From NCBI GenBank assembly GCA_029260455.1, contig JAJDDF010000001.1:1-64000 (forward strand): a stretch of DNA of 64,000 nucleotides, written 5' to 3'. The translations under genes and the position numbers were made by a program. Within the stretch, counting starts at the first letter, position 1. Each line of letters starts with the position of its first letter. This document shows, in pieces, positions 36,266 to 44,538 of this stretch. The notes under the pieces were generated by a model. That model had not been told where the DNA came from. It searched no databases and saw nothing but the letters and a program-made list of their open reading frames with translations. The stretch comes from Phycisphaerales bacterium. Lineage in GTDB: Bacteria; Planctomycetota; Phycisphaerae; Phycisphaerales; UBA1924.

Positions 36266-37616
36266 TCTCACGCGCCTGTGCATCTTCGCCGGGCGCACTC
36301 ATATCTATTGCTGGGCGGTCAAGCTCATGCGCCAATGTTGCCTCAACCATCCGCCTCAGCATCCACGGAAACACACTGCCTCGCATCGCCTGACCATTAA
36401 TCACAAGTGAGGGCGTCACCGTCAGTCCCAATTGCCCGCACAGTGCCACATCGCGCTCCACCGACTCAAGCGCCCGTCCGCTGTCCATACATGATTGAAA
36501 CTGTTCGCGGTTCAAGAACAAGTTGTCAAGATTGTCAAGCACCAGATCGCGCGACACCTTGGGAAATGGCGTATCCTGAAACAGAAAACGGTGGAATCGC
36601 CAGAAATAATGCTGCTCCGCGGCACACTCCGCCGCCTGTGCGAGCCAGCACGCATCTGGATGCCGGTTGTCCGGAATCGCCGCGTTGCACTCACTGTTTA
36701 CCGGCGAATGCACAAACACCATCTTGATATCGTCCGGATGTTCCTTGTACAGCCGGTCCATCGTGCTCGCGAGTGACCGACAAAATGAACATTGAAAATC
36801 GCCCACCAGAACCACCTGCACCGCAGCATTTGGCAATCCCTCTGGAATGCGCGGCAGATCATCAAACACCGCCATATCAACTTCGGGCACTTCGTCAAGA
36901 TTCGCAATAAACTGCGCGATGCGCTGCTCACCAAACGCACGAATCTCACCTAGGGGTTGCAACACCGACCACAACACAAGCCCGCCCGCCGTGAATGTCA
37001 CAAGAAGCAGCGCCCCCTTGGCAATGCTTCGGTAGTACACCGCCTCGGCCCCGCTCACGAGCGCTCGCACCGACGGCAACAGCCGCGACCACTGCACTTG
37101 TTCCTTCGTGCCCCGATCAAGAATCACATAGGACACCAACAAACCAAAATTGATGCCATACGTCACCACACAGTTCAGGCACACCGTCCCGATGATCTTC
37201 ACCATCACGATCGCCAGATACACATCAAAGAGCACCGCAAGCAGCGCGAACAATGACCCCGCTGCAAGCATTGCCTTGCGATCCGCCCCGCGCATCATCA
37301 GTGCGCCAAGCCCGATGCCGCTCATCATGATGTAAAACATCAAGCCCCAGACGGGCACCGGAAAGCCAAGCAGCCACGAGCTCGGATGCGCCGATACCGC
37401 ACCGCAATCAAACTTGGAATCGCCGCCGCAGAAGAGGCCGCTGGCAAGTCCGCCGCCGTACACATCCAGATGACTCTTCACGAGAATCACCGCGACCCAG
37501 ATGCCGCTTCCCGCACCGATGATCGTCAACAGATGCAACACCGCGCGCAGCGCACTACGCCCGCCAACTCTCCGGGCGGCCACACGTCCGTTGCCATGTG
37601 CGCGATCAATACTCAT
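36237..37616 (-). CDS. VKOR - DsbA-like thioredoxin fusion
   Basis: The 459-residue protein joins a membrane vitamin K epoxide reductase domain to a periplasmic thioredoxin-fold domain. VKOR has the loop pair Cys63/Cys71 (FCGGDSKFDCGAV) and active-site Cys146-x-x-Cys149 (VCLNCVVTYG). After another helix (about 200-217) comes a DsbA-like domain with Cys276-x-x-Cys279 (GDFQCSFCRS) and a cis-Pro (VTPSLVING). The fusion makes disulfides using quinone as acceptor. The ATG at 37616 is the best start; ATG 37697 is possible. Its position beside a Cys-rich redox operon may not be chance. Confidence 0.93.
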   Translation of the reverse strand: MSIDRAHGNGRVAARRVGGRSALRAVLHLLTIIGAGSGIWVAVILVKSHLDVYGGGLASGLFCGGDSKFDCGAVSAHPSSWLLGFPVPVWGLMFYIMMSGIGLGALMMRGADRKAMLAAGSLFALLAVLFDVYLAIVMVKIIGTVCLNCVVTYGINFGLLVSYVILDRGTKEQVQWSRLLPSVRALVSGAEAVYYRSIAKGALLLVTFTAGGLVLWSVLQPLGEIRAFGEQRIAQFIANLDEVPEVDMAVFDDLPRIPEGLPNAAVQVVLVGDFQCSFCRSLASTMDRLYKEHPDDIKMVFVHSPVNSECNAAIPDNRHPDACWLAQAAECAAEQHYFWRFHRFLFQDTPFPKVSRDLVLDNLDNLFLNREQFQSCMDSGRALESVERDVALCGQLGLTVTPSLVINGQAMRGSVFPWMLRRMVEATLAHELDRPAIDMSAPGEDAQAREITGEESVPG

Positions 37617-37790
37617 GTTTCTGACGAGCCGCGCCCGTAAGGAAGCGGTCTTCGGAGTCTTTCTGATTTGGTCCGCTCCCTCACGGTCGCGGCTCATTGA
37701 TCCAATAAACAATAAGTCCAATCAAGTCAGCCCCCCGCCCGTCAGGACAAGGGGCCGCGTTGTAGTTACTTGTCAGTCAATGCAATCGCA

Positions 37791-38312
37791 TCACGCCATC
37801 GCCGGTGCTGTCGCCCGTCCGCGACGAATAGCAATCGTGCCGCCGGTCAGGATCAACAGCCCCATCACGATCAAGCCCCACTCGGACACCGTGGGGACGA
37901 TGATGCCCTCTGTTGTGGGGAGGCCCGATACAGGGTCCGAAGGTAAGCCTACTTTCAACAATGAGATCTGAGGGGGTGACAGATTTTTCAGGACACAAAC
38001 CCACCCAGCGCCATCCCCAGTGTTGGCAGAACCAGTATCCGGGGCCCCCCCACCTGGAAAGCATACATAGGCACCCCAGAACTGTTGTCGGCCATCGCGC
38101 GCGAAGCAGTCAGCTTGGGTGAGTTGACTGGTGCATTGGGCGAAGGCAGACGCGGGCTTGTCCGCAGGGGGTGGTCCAGGAGGAGGCACATCTTGTGCAC
38201 CAGCCTCAAGTGGTGACCAGTCCCAGCAGCAATCATTTGCAAGCGACGTCGGCGCTGCAAGACACAACCCGCCGACGATCGCGCCGGCAGACAATAAAAT
38301 CTTCGCATTCAT
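37791..38312 (-). CDS. Secreted protein with IPTL-CTERM sorting signal
   Basis: The 173-residue protein has a signal peptide (AKILLSAGAIVGGLCLAAPTS), a short cysteine- and proline-containing body (six Cys; EAGAQDVPPPGPPP) and a C-terminal VPTVSEWGLIVMGLL helix ending in RRGR. The tripartite tail is the IPTL-CTERM signal found on exported surface proteins. GAGG eight bases before the ATG at 38312 fixes the start. No function is visible for the body. The gene follows the Lnt-like membrane protein on the same strand. Confidence 0.85.
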   Translation of the reverse strand: MNAKILLSAGAIVGGLCLAAPTSLANDCCWDWSPLEAGAQDVPPPGPPPADKPASAFAQCTSQLTQADCFARDGRQQFWGAYVCFPGGGAPDTGSANTGDGAGWVCVLKNLSPPQISLLKVGLPSDPVSGLPTTEGIIVPTVSEWGLIVMGLLILTGGTIAIRRGRATAPAMA

Positions 38313-38380
38313 TTTCATTTCCTCACAAAAAGAGGTTGTCATTCGTGTTCCCAAATCAAGTACGCGTGAATAAAAAACAT

Positions 38381-39031
38381 TCAACGCGCACTCGGCGGGC
38401 CACGAGGTGTTCCCGTACGAAGTGAGGCAAGTTGCAGTGAACCAAGTATTTCAGCAATCAGTGGCAGTGGGGGCCGCGTGCCGAGAAGCTTCGCCAGCCG
38501 GTCATTTCGCTGCACCCATGCGTGCGCGGTGACCACCACATGCGCGAGCATCGCACTCGCCCATGCCATGACCAGCGCTGCCACAATCGTGCCGGTCAAT
38601 GGTGAAAGCCACGCGCCAATCGCGCCCGCTTCGACCGAAGCATCAAGCAAACCAGCGCGCCATCCAAACGCACCAAGGGCGAATTCAACACCAATCCATC
38701 CAAGTGCAAGAATGAAGGGGCTGAAGCCAATGCGCCGCACAAGATGCGATGCGCTAAAGCAGTACCCGCCGATGATAAAGACAGGCGCGATCAGGTCAGC
38801 AACACTCGATGCCCCGCCCTCAGGCGTGAATATCACACGCGCGATCGCGTAGGCAAAACCCCACCACATGCCCGCAAGTGCTGCCCGCGGGGCAGGGAGT
38901 GTGCGAATCACAAGGAAGATCGGCACCAGTGCCAACCATCCCCATATCGCCCAACCTTGCACTTCCGCAGACGCTCGCAACACAAAAGCGCTGAGAAGCA
39001 AGGCGATTGCTAGCCATGCCCCCGACCGCAT
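38381..39031 (-). CDS. Lnt-like multi-helix membrane protein lacking the nitrilase domain
   Basis: The 216-residue protein has about seven hydrophobic segments. WGWLALVPIFLVIRTLPAP followed by GMWWGFAYAIA, and later LALGWIGVEFALGAFGW with LTGTIVAALVMAWASAMLA, resemble the membrane part of apolipoprotein N-acyltransferase. The catalytic nitrilase domain (Glu-Lys-Cys) is absent, so acyl transfer is unlikely. GGGAGGGG before the ATG supports the start at 39031. It lies 68 bases before the IPTL-CTERM gene, so a part in export or anchoring of that protein is conceivable. The family call is tentative. Confidence 0.55.
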   Translation of the reverse strand: MRSGAWLAIALLLSAFVLRASAEVQGWAIWGWLALVPIFLVIRTLPAPRAALAGMWWGFAYAIARVIFTPEGGASSVADLIAPVFIIGGYCFSASHLVRRIGFSPFILALGWIGVEFALGAFGWRAGLLDASVEAGAIGAWLSPLTGTIVAALVMAWASAMLAHVVVTAHAWVQRNDRLAKLLGTRPPLPLIAEILGSLQLASLRTGTPRGPPSAR

Positions 39032-39066
39032 TGGAACCCCTCCCAAAAACACGGTACCACGCTGGC

Positions 39067-39083
39067 CCGGGACACCGTCCCGG
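39067..39083 (-). other. Strong hairpin in the leader of the Lnt-like gene
   Basis: CCGGGAC-ACC-GTCCCGG gives a perfect 7-bp stem and lies 35 bases before the ATG at 39031. No T-run follows on the minus strand. It could be a leader structure or an operator. Confidence 0.4.
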
Positions 39084-39171
39084 ACGTCAATGTAGCTATT
39101 GGTAACACAATGTCTGTGCGATGCAAGAAGAATGTTTGGTCAGTAATTCTTCTACTTTTGTAAATATTAGG

Positions 39172-39214
39172 CGCAAGATGATTGATCACAATCACTTGCG
39201 TCGCATTTTATGCG
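39172..39214 (-). terminator. Double hairpin downstream of the LEPR-XLL gene, possible terminator
   Basis: Two hairpins lie 58 bases past the stop of the leftward LEPR-XLL gene: CGCAT-TTT-ATGCG (39202-39214), then a longer one with stems CGCAAG/CTTGCG and GATTG/CAATC (39172-39200). The minus strand after them is AT-rich (CTAATATTTAC) but has no clean T-run. They most likely end or protect the long transcript. Confidence 0.45.
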
Positions 39215-39272
39215 CACAAAGAAAAAGGTGCCCAAAGCTGGGAAGGTACACCCCAAACGAGGGCGTCTCCGA

Positions 39273-42200
39273 TCAACCTTCAACGACCGGCGCATCAAAG
39301 CCGACGCGAATCTGATAACTCCCGATCGGTGCCGGAGATACACGCGGACTCTGCACCGCAATCACTTTGCCGGTTTCAAGCCGAGTAAACACACTTCCAA
39401 TACTCGATGCAGCAAGGCCATACTTCGGCGATTGGGTCAGGAAGTGCTCGGGGTAAGAAATCGACACGAACCCGAGTTGGCCCGCGGCGACAATCGTGTT
39501 GTCAAAGGACACGGATGTATCGGCAAACCCTGTCACGATCAATCGCTCAAGCATGATCGCCTGGTCGATCAGATCGCCGTTTTCATTGGGGAATCCAGTT
39601 GGTGCATTGTCCGCCGTAGCACCAACATAGATCGCAGAATCTGTCATCGCCGTTGCCATGATGATGCCCACGTTCGCGTCGGCAAAGAACTGACTGCTGC
39701 GCATCTCGCCACGAATATCAAAGAGCTCTACGGACCTGTCAGTCGTTGAAACATTGAACCAGACGCGCGAGTTGATGACATCGCCCATCACCATAACACG
39801 GTCAGCGGAATTGAACCGGAAATCCTGCGCTTCAACATCACCTTCCACAACCATGTCACTTACATTACGGACGAAGAAGTCGCCCAACATGCCGCCCTGT
39901 ATTCGGATGCGCCCGGTCTTGCCGAGGAACAAGGTGCCGACCCAGTCGCCAACCGTAACCGTGTTGATCACGCCGTCGATAGACAACGTGCTGTCTCCTC
40001 GCGAGTCGCCTGTTTTGATAAAGCCAACATCACCAGCAGTCTGAATCGATGAATCGCGCAAGGTGCCACCGATCTCGATGGATCGAAACGCACTGCGAAT
40101 TTCCGCTTCAACATCAACAACATCACCTGCGATGCGGAACCGGTCTATCCTGGCACCCGCGTTCCCCTGTTCATTGATCGTCACGTCAACACCGGAAAAA
40201 TCACCATCAACATCAGCGCGTTTGTTACCAGTGAGTTCCAATGACCCCAGTTCCCGGACCACTTCAAGATTTCCGCCGCGCCATGACCACGCTTTTACGC
40301 CGCGCGGGATCGATTCACCAATGTCCAGATTCACTATTTGCAGGCGTTCGGCGGTCAATGATTCCAATGACCCGGAGACATCCATATCCCACTGCGTAAT
40401 GTCGCCGTCGACGCGCACGCGTCCGACATCACCAGTGATATTCCATGTGCTGTTGTTGACCTGCCCGGCAATCCGTGCCCTGCCCAGCGTGCCGAGCAGA
40501 GTGGCGCCAACACCCGAAAGATCAAGCCTTGCGTGAAAATCACCATCAACGCCGCGCCCACCCGAAATGCGAAGATCAACAATCGAAGGTGTCCGAACCG
40601 ACGATGTACTCTGAGTGTTGTTCTGCCAGTCCACAGCGCGCAATGACCGAATCGGCGCATCACTCAATAGCGATGCCTGATCAAGTGTGTTGAATCGCGC
40701 CGACACCGACATACCCTCGGGCGTCGCCTCATTGCCAAGTCGAAATTCTGTTGTGTGGACCATTCCATCGACGCGCACCTGCCCAGCACCACCCGGCATC
40801 AGAACATCACCCGTCAAATCGCCTCGAATACGGAACCTGTCAACGAATCCTTCAGGCACATAGATCGCAACCGCATCATCAAGGGTTCCATCACCATCAA
40901 GGTCGTCAGGGATCTGCGTCCCCCCCGGGAGCACGACATCATTGATGTTCATGCCAAGGACTGACCCGCGCAAATCAATCTGTGAAATGCGCGCACTCGA
41001 TACGATAAACGCAAGGTCCGCACTTCCCGCACGCAGATCGCGCAGCGTTCGAATCGATGTCGCGCCCGTAATCTCAATGGCCAGGCGTCCAACCGAAGCG
41101 CCATCGCGAATGGTAATTGATTCGATATTGCGATTCGTGCCGAACTTCACACGCAACATGCCTTCAAGATCAACATCTGTCCCCTGATCAAGTGCGTACA
41201 GCCGCACGCCCACACCGGCGCGTGTATTGGTTACTGATGTCGTTGCTGAGACTTCAAGTGATTCAAATGGTGTCGTCGTTAATCCCACAAGCGAGGCGAT
41301 GCGCGTGATGCGCACAAGATCTTCTGGCGTCACCTGTCCGCCATTGCCCGCGACCACTGCGCTGTCGAGCACCGGCACATCCGTAAACGCGCCACCCTGA
41401 CTTTGTGCATTCACCTTGTCGCGATTGACGGCGAGCAGATCGAGCACCTCAAAGCCCTCAGCGTTGATGATCTCTGCAAAGACGGTAAACCCGCCGTTCT
41501 GGCTGTCGAGGTTACCGCTGTTGTCTGAAAGATTGAAGAACCACTCGTTCGTCGCAGAGTTCGGGTTGCCGCCAATCTTGGCCATCGCCACCGTGCCGCG
41601 CAGATTCGAAATACCGGGTTCATTTTGAACCGCCGGGAAATCTGGAATCGATGTAAACCCGGGCTCTGCAAAGAACCCACCACCTTGAATCACAAAATCT
41701 TCCACGATGCGATGGAAGAATGTTCGGTCGTAAAAACCTTCATTTGCATAGCGCAGGAAGTTTGCAACTGTCAGCGGTGTCTGGTCATTGAATAATTCAA
41801 TATCAATCGAGCCCAGGTTTGTCGTCACCCGCGCAATCTGATTGCCCGCATTTCGATCTGAATACACAAGAAGCGTCCCGCCCTCGACACCATTGCCCGT
41901 AGGCGCACCGAGACTGTTGAATTCTGCATCCAAGGCGTTCCCATTGGTTCCCCGAATATCATCACCCAGCACACGAATACCATACCCCGCATCCGCGTCG
42001 ACCTCAGTCGTCTGAATTCGAATCTCGCGCGTCGCAGCGTCATACGTCACAACACTGTCAAGTGCGTTGTCATCGTCTGTGCCGAGAATGCCATCGAGGC
42101 CCGCGCCAAGCAATTGCACAGACTGTTCATCAACTGTACTTGCCACCAGATCCTGCGTGACATGCATCACGACTAGCCCGCGATTGTCCGCTTCAATCAA

Positions 42201-42344
42201 GTCAATGCAGGGAATCAACCCGGTGCTCAAGAGAAGACGCTGCTCGAGCGCTTCAAACACTGGGCCTGCACCATGCTTAAGGCGAGAGTGCTTCGATCGA
42301 TTCTTTGGGCATTTTTTCACAGTTGTTGCTTTCTCTGGGCGCAT
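39273..42344 (-). CDS. Giant surface protein: LEPR-XLL region, cyclophilin domain, long repetitive tail
   Basis: The 1023-residue protein has a basic N-terminus and the planctomycete LEPR-XLL-type motif FEALEQRLLLS (30-40). A Big-type domain follows (about 45-150), then a cyclophilin peptidyl-prolyl isomerase (about 172-345; FFHRIVEDFVIQGGG, NSATNEWFFNL), keeping Arg212, Phe217 and Gln220 of the active site. The last 640 residues are glycine- and valine-rich strands (such as VRVDGDITQWDMDVSGSLES) that look like a beta-solenoid. It is probably exported and surface-bound. I place the start at ATG 42344; the frame stays open to 42533 but overlaps the DUF1573 gene there. Confidence 0.8.
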   Translation of the reverse strand: MRPEKATTVKKCPKNRSKHSRLKHGAGPVFEALEQRLLLSTGLIPCIDLIEADNRGLVVMHVTQDLVASTVDEQSVQLLGAGLDGILGTDDDNALDSVVTYDAATREIRIQTTEVDADAGYGIRVLGDDIRGTNGNALDAEFNSLGAPTGNGVEGGTLLVYSDRNAGNQIARVTTNLGSIDIELFNDQTPLTVANFLRYANEGFYDRTFFHRIVEDFVIQGGGFFAEPGFTSIPDFPAVQNEPGISNLRGTVAMAKIGGNPNSATNEWFFNLSDNSGNLDSQNGGFTVFAEIINAEGFEVLDLLAVNRDKVNAQSQGGAFTDVPVLDSAVVAGNGGQVTPEDLVRITRIASLVGLTTTPFESLEVSATTSVTNTRAGVGVRLYALDQGTDVDLEGMLRVKFGTNRNIESITIRDGASVGRLAIEITGATSIRTLRDLRAGSADLAFIVSSARISQIDLRGSVLGMNINDVVLPGGTQIPDDLDGDGTLDDAVAIYVPEGFVDRFRIRGDLTGDVLMPGGAGQVRVDGMVHTTEFRLGNEATPEGMSVSARFNTLDQASLLSDAPIRSLRAVDWQNNTQSTSSVRTPSIVDLRISGGRGVDGDFHARLDLSGVGATLLGTLGRARIAGQVNNSTWNITGDVGRVRVDGDITQWDMDVSGSLESLTAERLQIVNLDIGESIPRGVKAWSWRGGNLEVVRELGSLELTGNKRADVDGDFSGVDVTINEQGNAGARIDRFRIAGDVVDVEAEIRSAFRSIEIGGTLRDSSIQTAGDVGFIKTGDSRGDSTLSIDGVINTVTVGDWVGTLFLGKTGRIRIQGGMLGDFFVRNVSDMVVEGDVEAQDFRFNSADRVMVMGDVINSRVWFNVSTTDRSVELFDIRGEMRSSQFFADANVGIIMATAMTDSAIYVGATADNAPTGFPNENGDLIDQAIMLERLIVTGFADTSVSFDNTIVAAGQLGFVSISYPEHFLTQSPKYGLAASSIGSVFTRLETGKVIAVQSPRVSPAPIGSYQIRVGFDAPVVEG

Positions 42345-42462
42345 CCCCACCAAGCGCATCTGCGCCCGACCCACATGCAGTATTATCCCGAACTGCTTGT
42401 GCTGCAAGGGTTTCTGCCTGATCAATCGCTTCCGATGATGCCAATCATTCACCCTGTGACGA

Positions 42463-43584
42463 TCAGTTGGTTTGTGTCCCGCCCGTCGCGTCCATGACCC
42501 GTCCATAGACCGGTAACTGCGTGAATCGCTCATCCTGTGTAATCACAAGAATCTGCTCAGTGAATCCCGAAGGGGCACCCTCCCGGGTCCGGAAGCGAAC
42601 CGTTACATCAAAGTCACCACGGGGGGCATCTTCAGGCAAGACAATGTTCACAAGTTCGACATCCATCCCAACTGGCAGCCCCGGTTCGGTTGCAATCATC
42701 TGAACATGCAACAGTGGCAATTCCCCCGGAGGTGCCATTGTCCGCTTGAGTGTGAAGGTCTTTTCTACCCATGCACCATCGCCTGGCAATGGGCCCACCA
42801 GCACATAATTCTCAAACGGTTTCCAGCTCCGCGGGTCAGCGGAATAACTCCGCCGCATATTCTTGTCATACAGCCGGAGCGCCACCATTGGTGCATCAGG
42901 ATGATCGGTCTCAATCACCAGTGCAACACTAAAGTTCCCTTGTCGTGCCGCTTCCCCAAGGTCATACTGAATGACATACTCACTGCGCGGCTCATCCTCC
43001 GCCGGATCAAAACCCTCCAGTACTGGAACTTTGCCGTGCACCGACAGAATCCGGAAAGGTCGTCCATCAATAGATGATGCAGTGATATTCCCCGAAGGTT
43101 TCATGACCCACTGCGTGGTCGATCGATTGAGCTGCACAGCGCGTCCGCACGTCGCCTGAATGACGAATGTGTACCAATAATCGGGGCGCTCTACCGTTTG
43201 AATTCGAATCTGCTTGGTCCATCCATGCGCATATGGATAAGGGTCGTGGTCGAGAACAAGGGTCGTGCTGCCATGCGCTGGCACGACATCATTCATCGCC
43301 TCGACAGATGAGCAAACACATCCACTAATGATCTTCTGGATCGTAAAAGGTTCATCGCCTTCGTTGTTCAATTCGATCATGGTCGTGAATCGTTCATCGA
43401 GCAGGATGTACCCAAGTTGCAATGGCTCAGCGCCAACTGAAAAGGGCGGGGGTTCATTGTCTGGGGCAGATGCAGCATCAGGCGCGGCCTGGTGCTCGCC
43501 GCACGCACTTCCCGTCAGAATGCTTCCTATCGCGAGCACTGCGAACACCAGCGGTCCTTTGCCAATTATTCCAATCCAAGACAT
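42463..43584 (-). CDS. DUF1573-family secreted or lipoprotein
   Basis: The 373-residue protein starts with a hydrophobic leader (IIGKGPLVFAVLAIGSILTG) ending at SACGE, a possible but imperfect lipobox. A DUF1573 domain follows: TTMIELNNEGDEPFTIQKI, then GCVCSS with its Cys-x-Cys. The domain has an immunoglobulin-like fold found on many planctomycete envelope proteins; its function is not established. GGAAGG before the ATG at 43584 supports this start. It lies upstream of the LEPR-XLL gene on the same strand and may be cotranscribed. Confidence 0.8.
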   Translation of the reverse strand: MSWIGIIGKGPLVFAVLAIGSILTGSACGEHQAAPDAASAPDNEPPPFSVGAEPLQLGYILLDERFTTMIELNNEGDEPFTIQKIISGCVCSSVEAMNDVVPAHGSTTLVLDHDPYPYAHGWTKQIRIQTVERPDYWYTFVIQATCGRAVQLNRSTTQWVMKPSGNITASSIDGRPFRILSVHGKVPVLEGFDPAEDEPRSEYVIQYDLGEAARQGNFSVALVIETDHPDAPMVALRLYDKNMRRSYSADPRSWKPFENYVLVGPLPGDGAWVEKTFTLKRTMAPPGELPLLHVQMIATEPGLPVGMDVELVNIVLPEDAPRGDFDVTVRFRTREGAPSGFTEQILVITQDERFTQLPVYGRVMDATGGTQTN

Positions 43585-43704
43585 TGCTTTTCCTTCCATT
43601 GGTCATCAGTCCCTGTGCAACAATACCCCTGCCACACCTTCTGGTGGCATTTCCCTCCGATCAAACATACGAACTCAGGCCGCACCCGATCTTGGGCCCA
43701 TCCA

Positions 43705-44538
43705 TCATTGCCCGCTGAAGAACTGCTTGATCTTATGCACCGTCACCGCCCGCCCCATCGCCGCGATCGACTCAGTAAGCGGGATTTCCTTGGGGCACGC
43801 CTTCACGCAGTTCTGCGCGTTGCCGCAATCCGAAACGCCGCCTGCCTCAGACAGGGCATCCAAACGCAGCTTTTTGGTCGATGCCCCGGTTTCGTGCATG
43901 TTGAAATATCGGGCCTGTGAAATCACCGCAGCGCCCACAAAGGCCGAATCCCAGTTCTCCACATCTTCTTCAATGAGGTATTGCGGGCAGGCCTCAAGGC
44001 AGCATCCGCAACTCATGCACTCACTCAGCTTGTAGCGCACCTGCTGCTCATCAGGCGTTTCCATCGGCCCCGCGCCAAGGTGATAGGTTCCGTCGATCGG
44101 CACCCACGCCGAAGTGCGTTTGAGAGTCTCAAACAACCGCGCCCGATCGACCCACAAATCGCGAATCACCGGGAACTTTGTCATGGGCTCAAGGGTGATG
44201 ACATCACCATCGCGCGGCGCACACGTATCGATCAGACACGAACATGCCTGGCGCACATGCCCATTGATGAGCATCGTGCACGACCCGCATACCTCTTCCA
44301 GACACCCAACGTCATAAGTGATTGGCGTCGTGCGTTCACCATGGCGCGTCACCGGATTCGCTGCGATGTGCTGCAGGCACGAAATCACATTCGCCGAGCC
44401 CGATCCCTCGCTGCCCGACGTGACAGGCACATCATATTCTTCCCATCGCACATTCTTCTTGTGCCCATCGGCTCGCTTGATGCGAAACCGTACAGTACGC
44501 GTGCCTGCCTGCGCGATTGATGTCGTCGTGTTGCTCAT
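43705..44538 (-). CDS. sdhB: Succinate dehydrogenase / fumarate reductase iron-sulfur subunit
   Basis: The 277-residue SdhB passes electrons from FAD to quinone through three clusters. The [2Fe-2S] box is CLEEVCGSCTMLINGHVRQAC. The C-terminal [4Fe-4S]/[3Fe-4S] boxes are CMSCGCCLEACPQY and CGNAQNCVKACPKEIP. The N-terminus is slightly extended. Its start overlaps the sdhA stop by four bases. It is the last gene of the leftward DUF1844-sdhC-sdhA-sdhB unit and serves the TCA cycle and respiration. Confidence 0.96.
   Translation of the reverse strand: MSNTTTSIAQAGTRTVRFRIKRADGHKKNVRWEEYDVPVTSGSEGSGSANVISCLQHIAANPVTRHGERTTPITYDVGCLEEVCGSCTMLINGHVRQACSCLIDTCAPRDGDVITLEPMTKFPVIRDLWVDRARLFETLKRTSAWVPIDGTYHLGAGPMETPDEQQVRYKLSECMSCGCCLEACPQYLIEEDVENWDSAFVGAAVISQARYFNMHETGASTKKLRLDALSEAGGVSDCGNAQNCVKACPKEIPLTESIAAMGRAVTVHKIKQFFSGQ

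Noticed and set aside
38381-39031. Exosortase identity for the multi-helix protein beside the IPTL-CTERM gene
   Set aside because: I cannot find the Cys-Arg-His triad in exosortase-like spacing, and the helix motifs fit the Lnt membrane region better.
42345-42533. Longer start for the LEPR-XLL protein
   Set aside because: The extra 63 residues are His/Arg-rich, overlap the end of the DUF1573 gene and do not resemble a leader.
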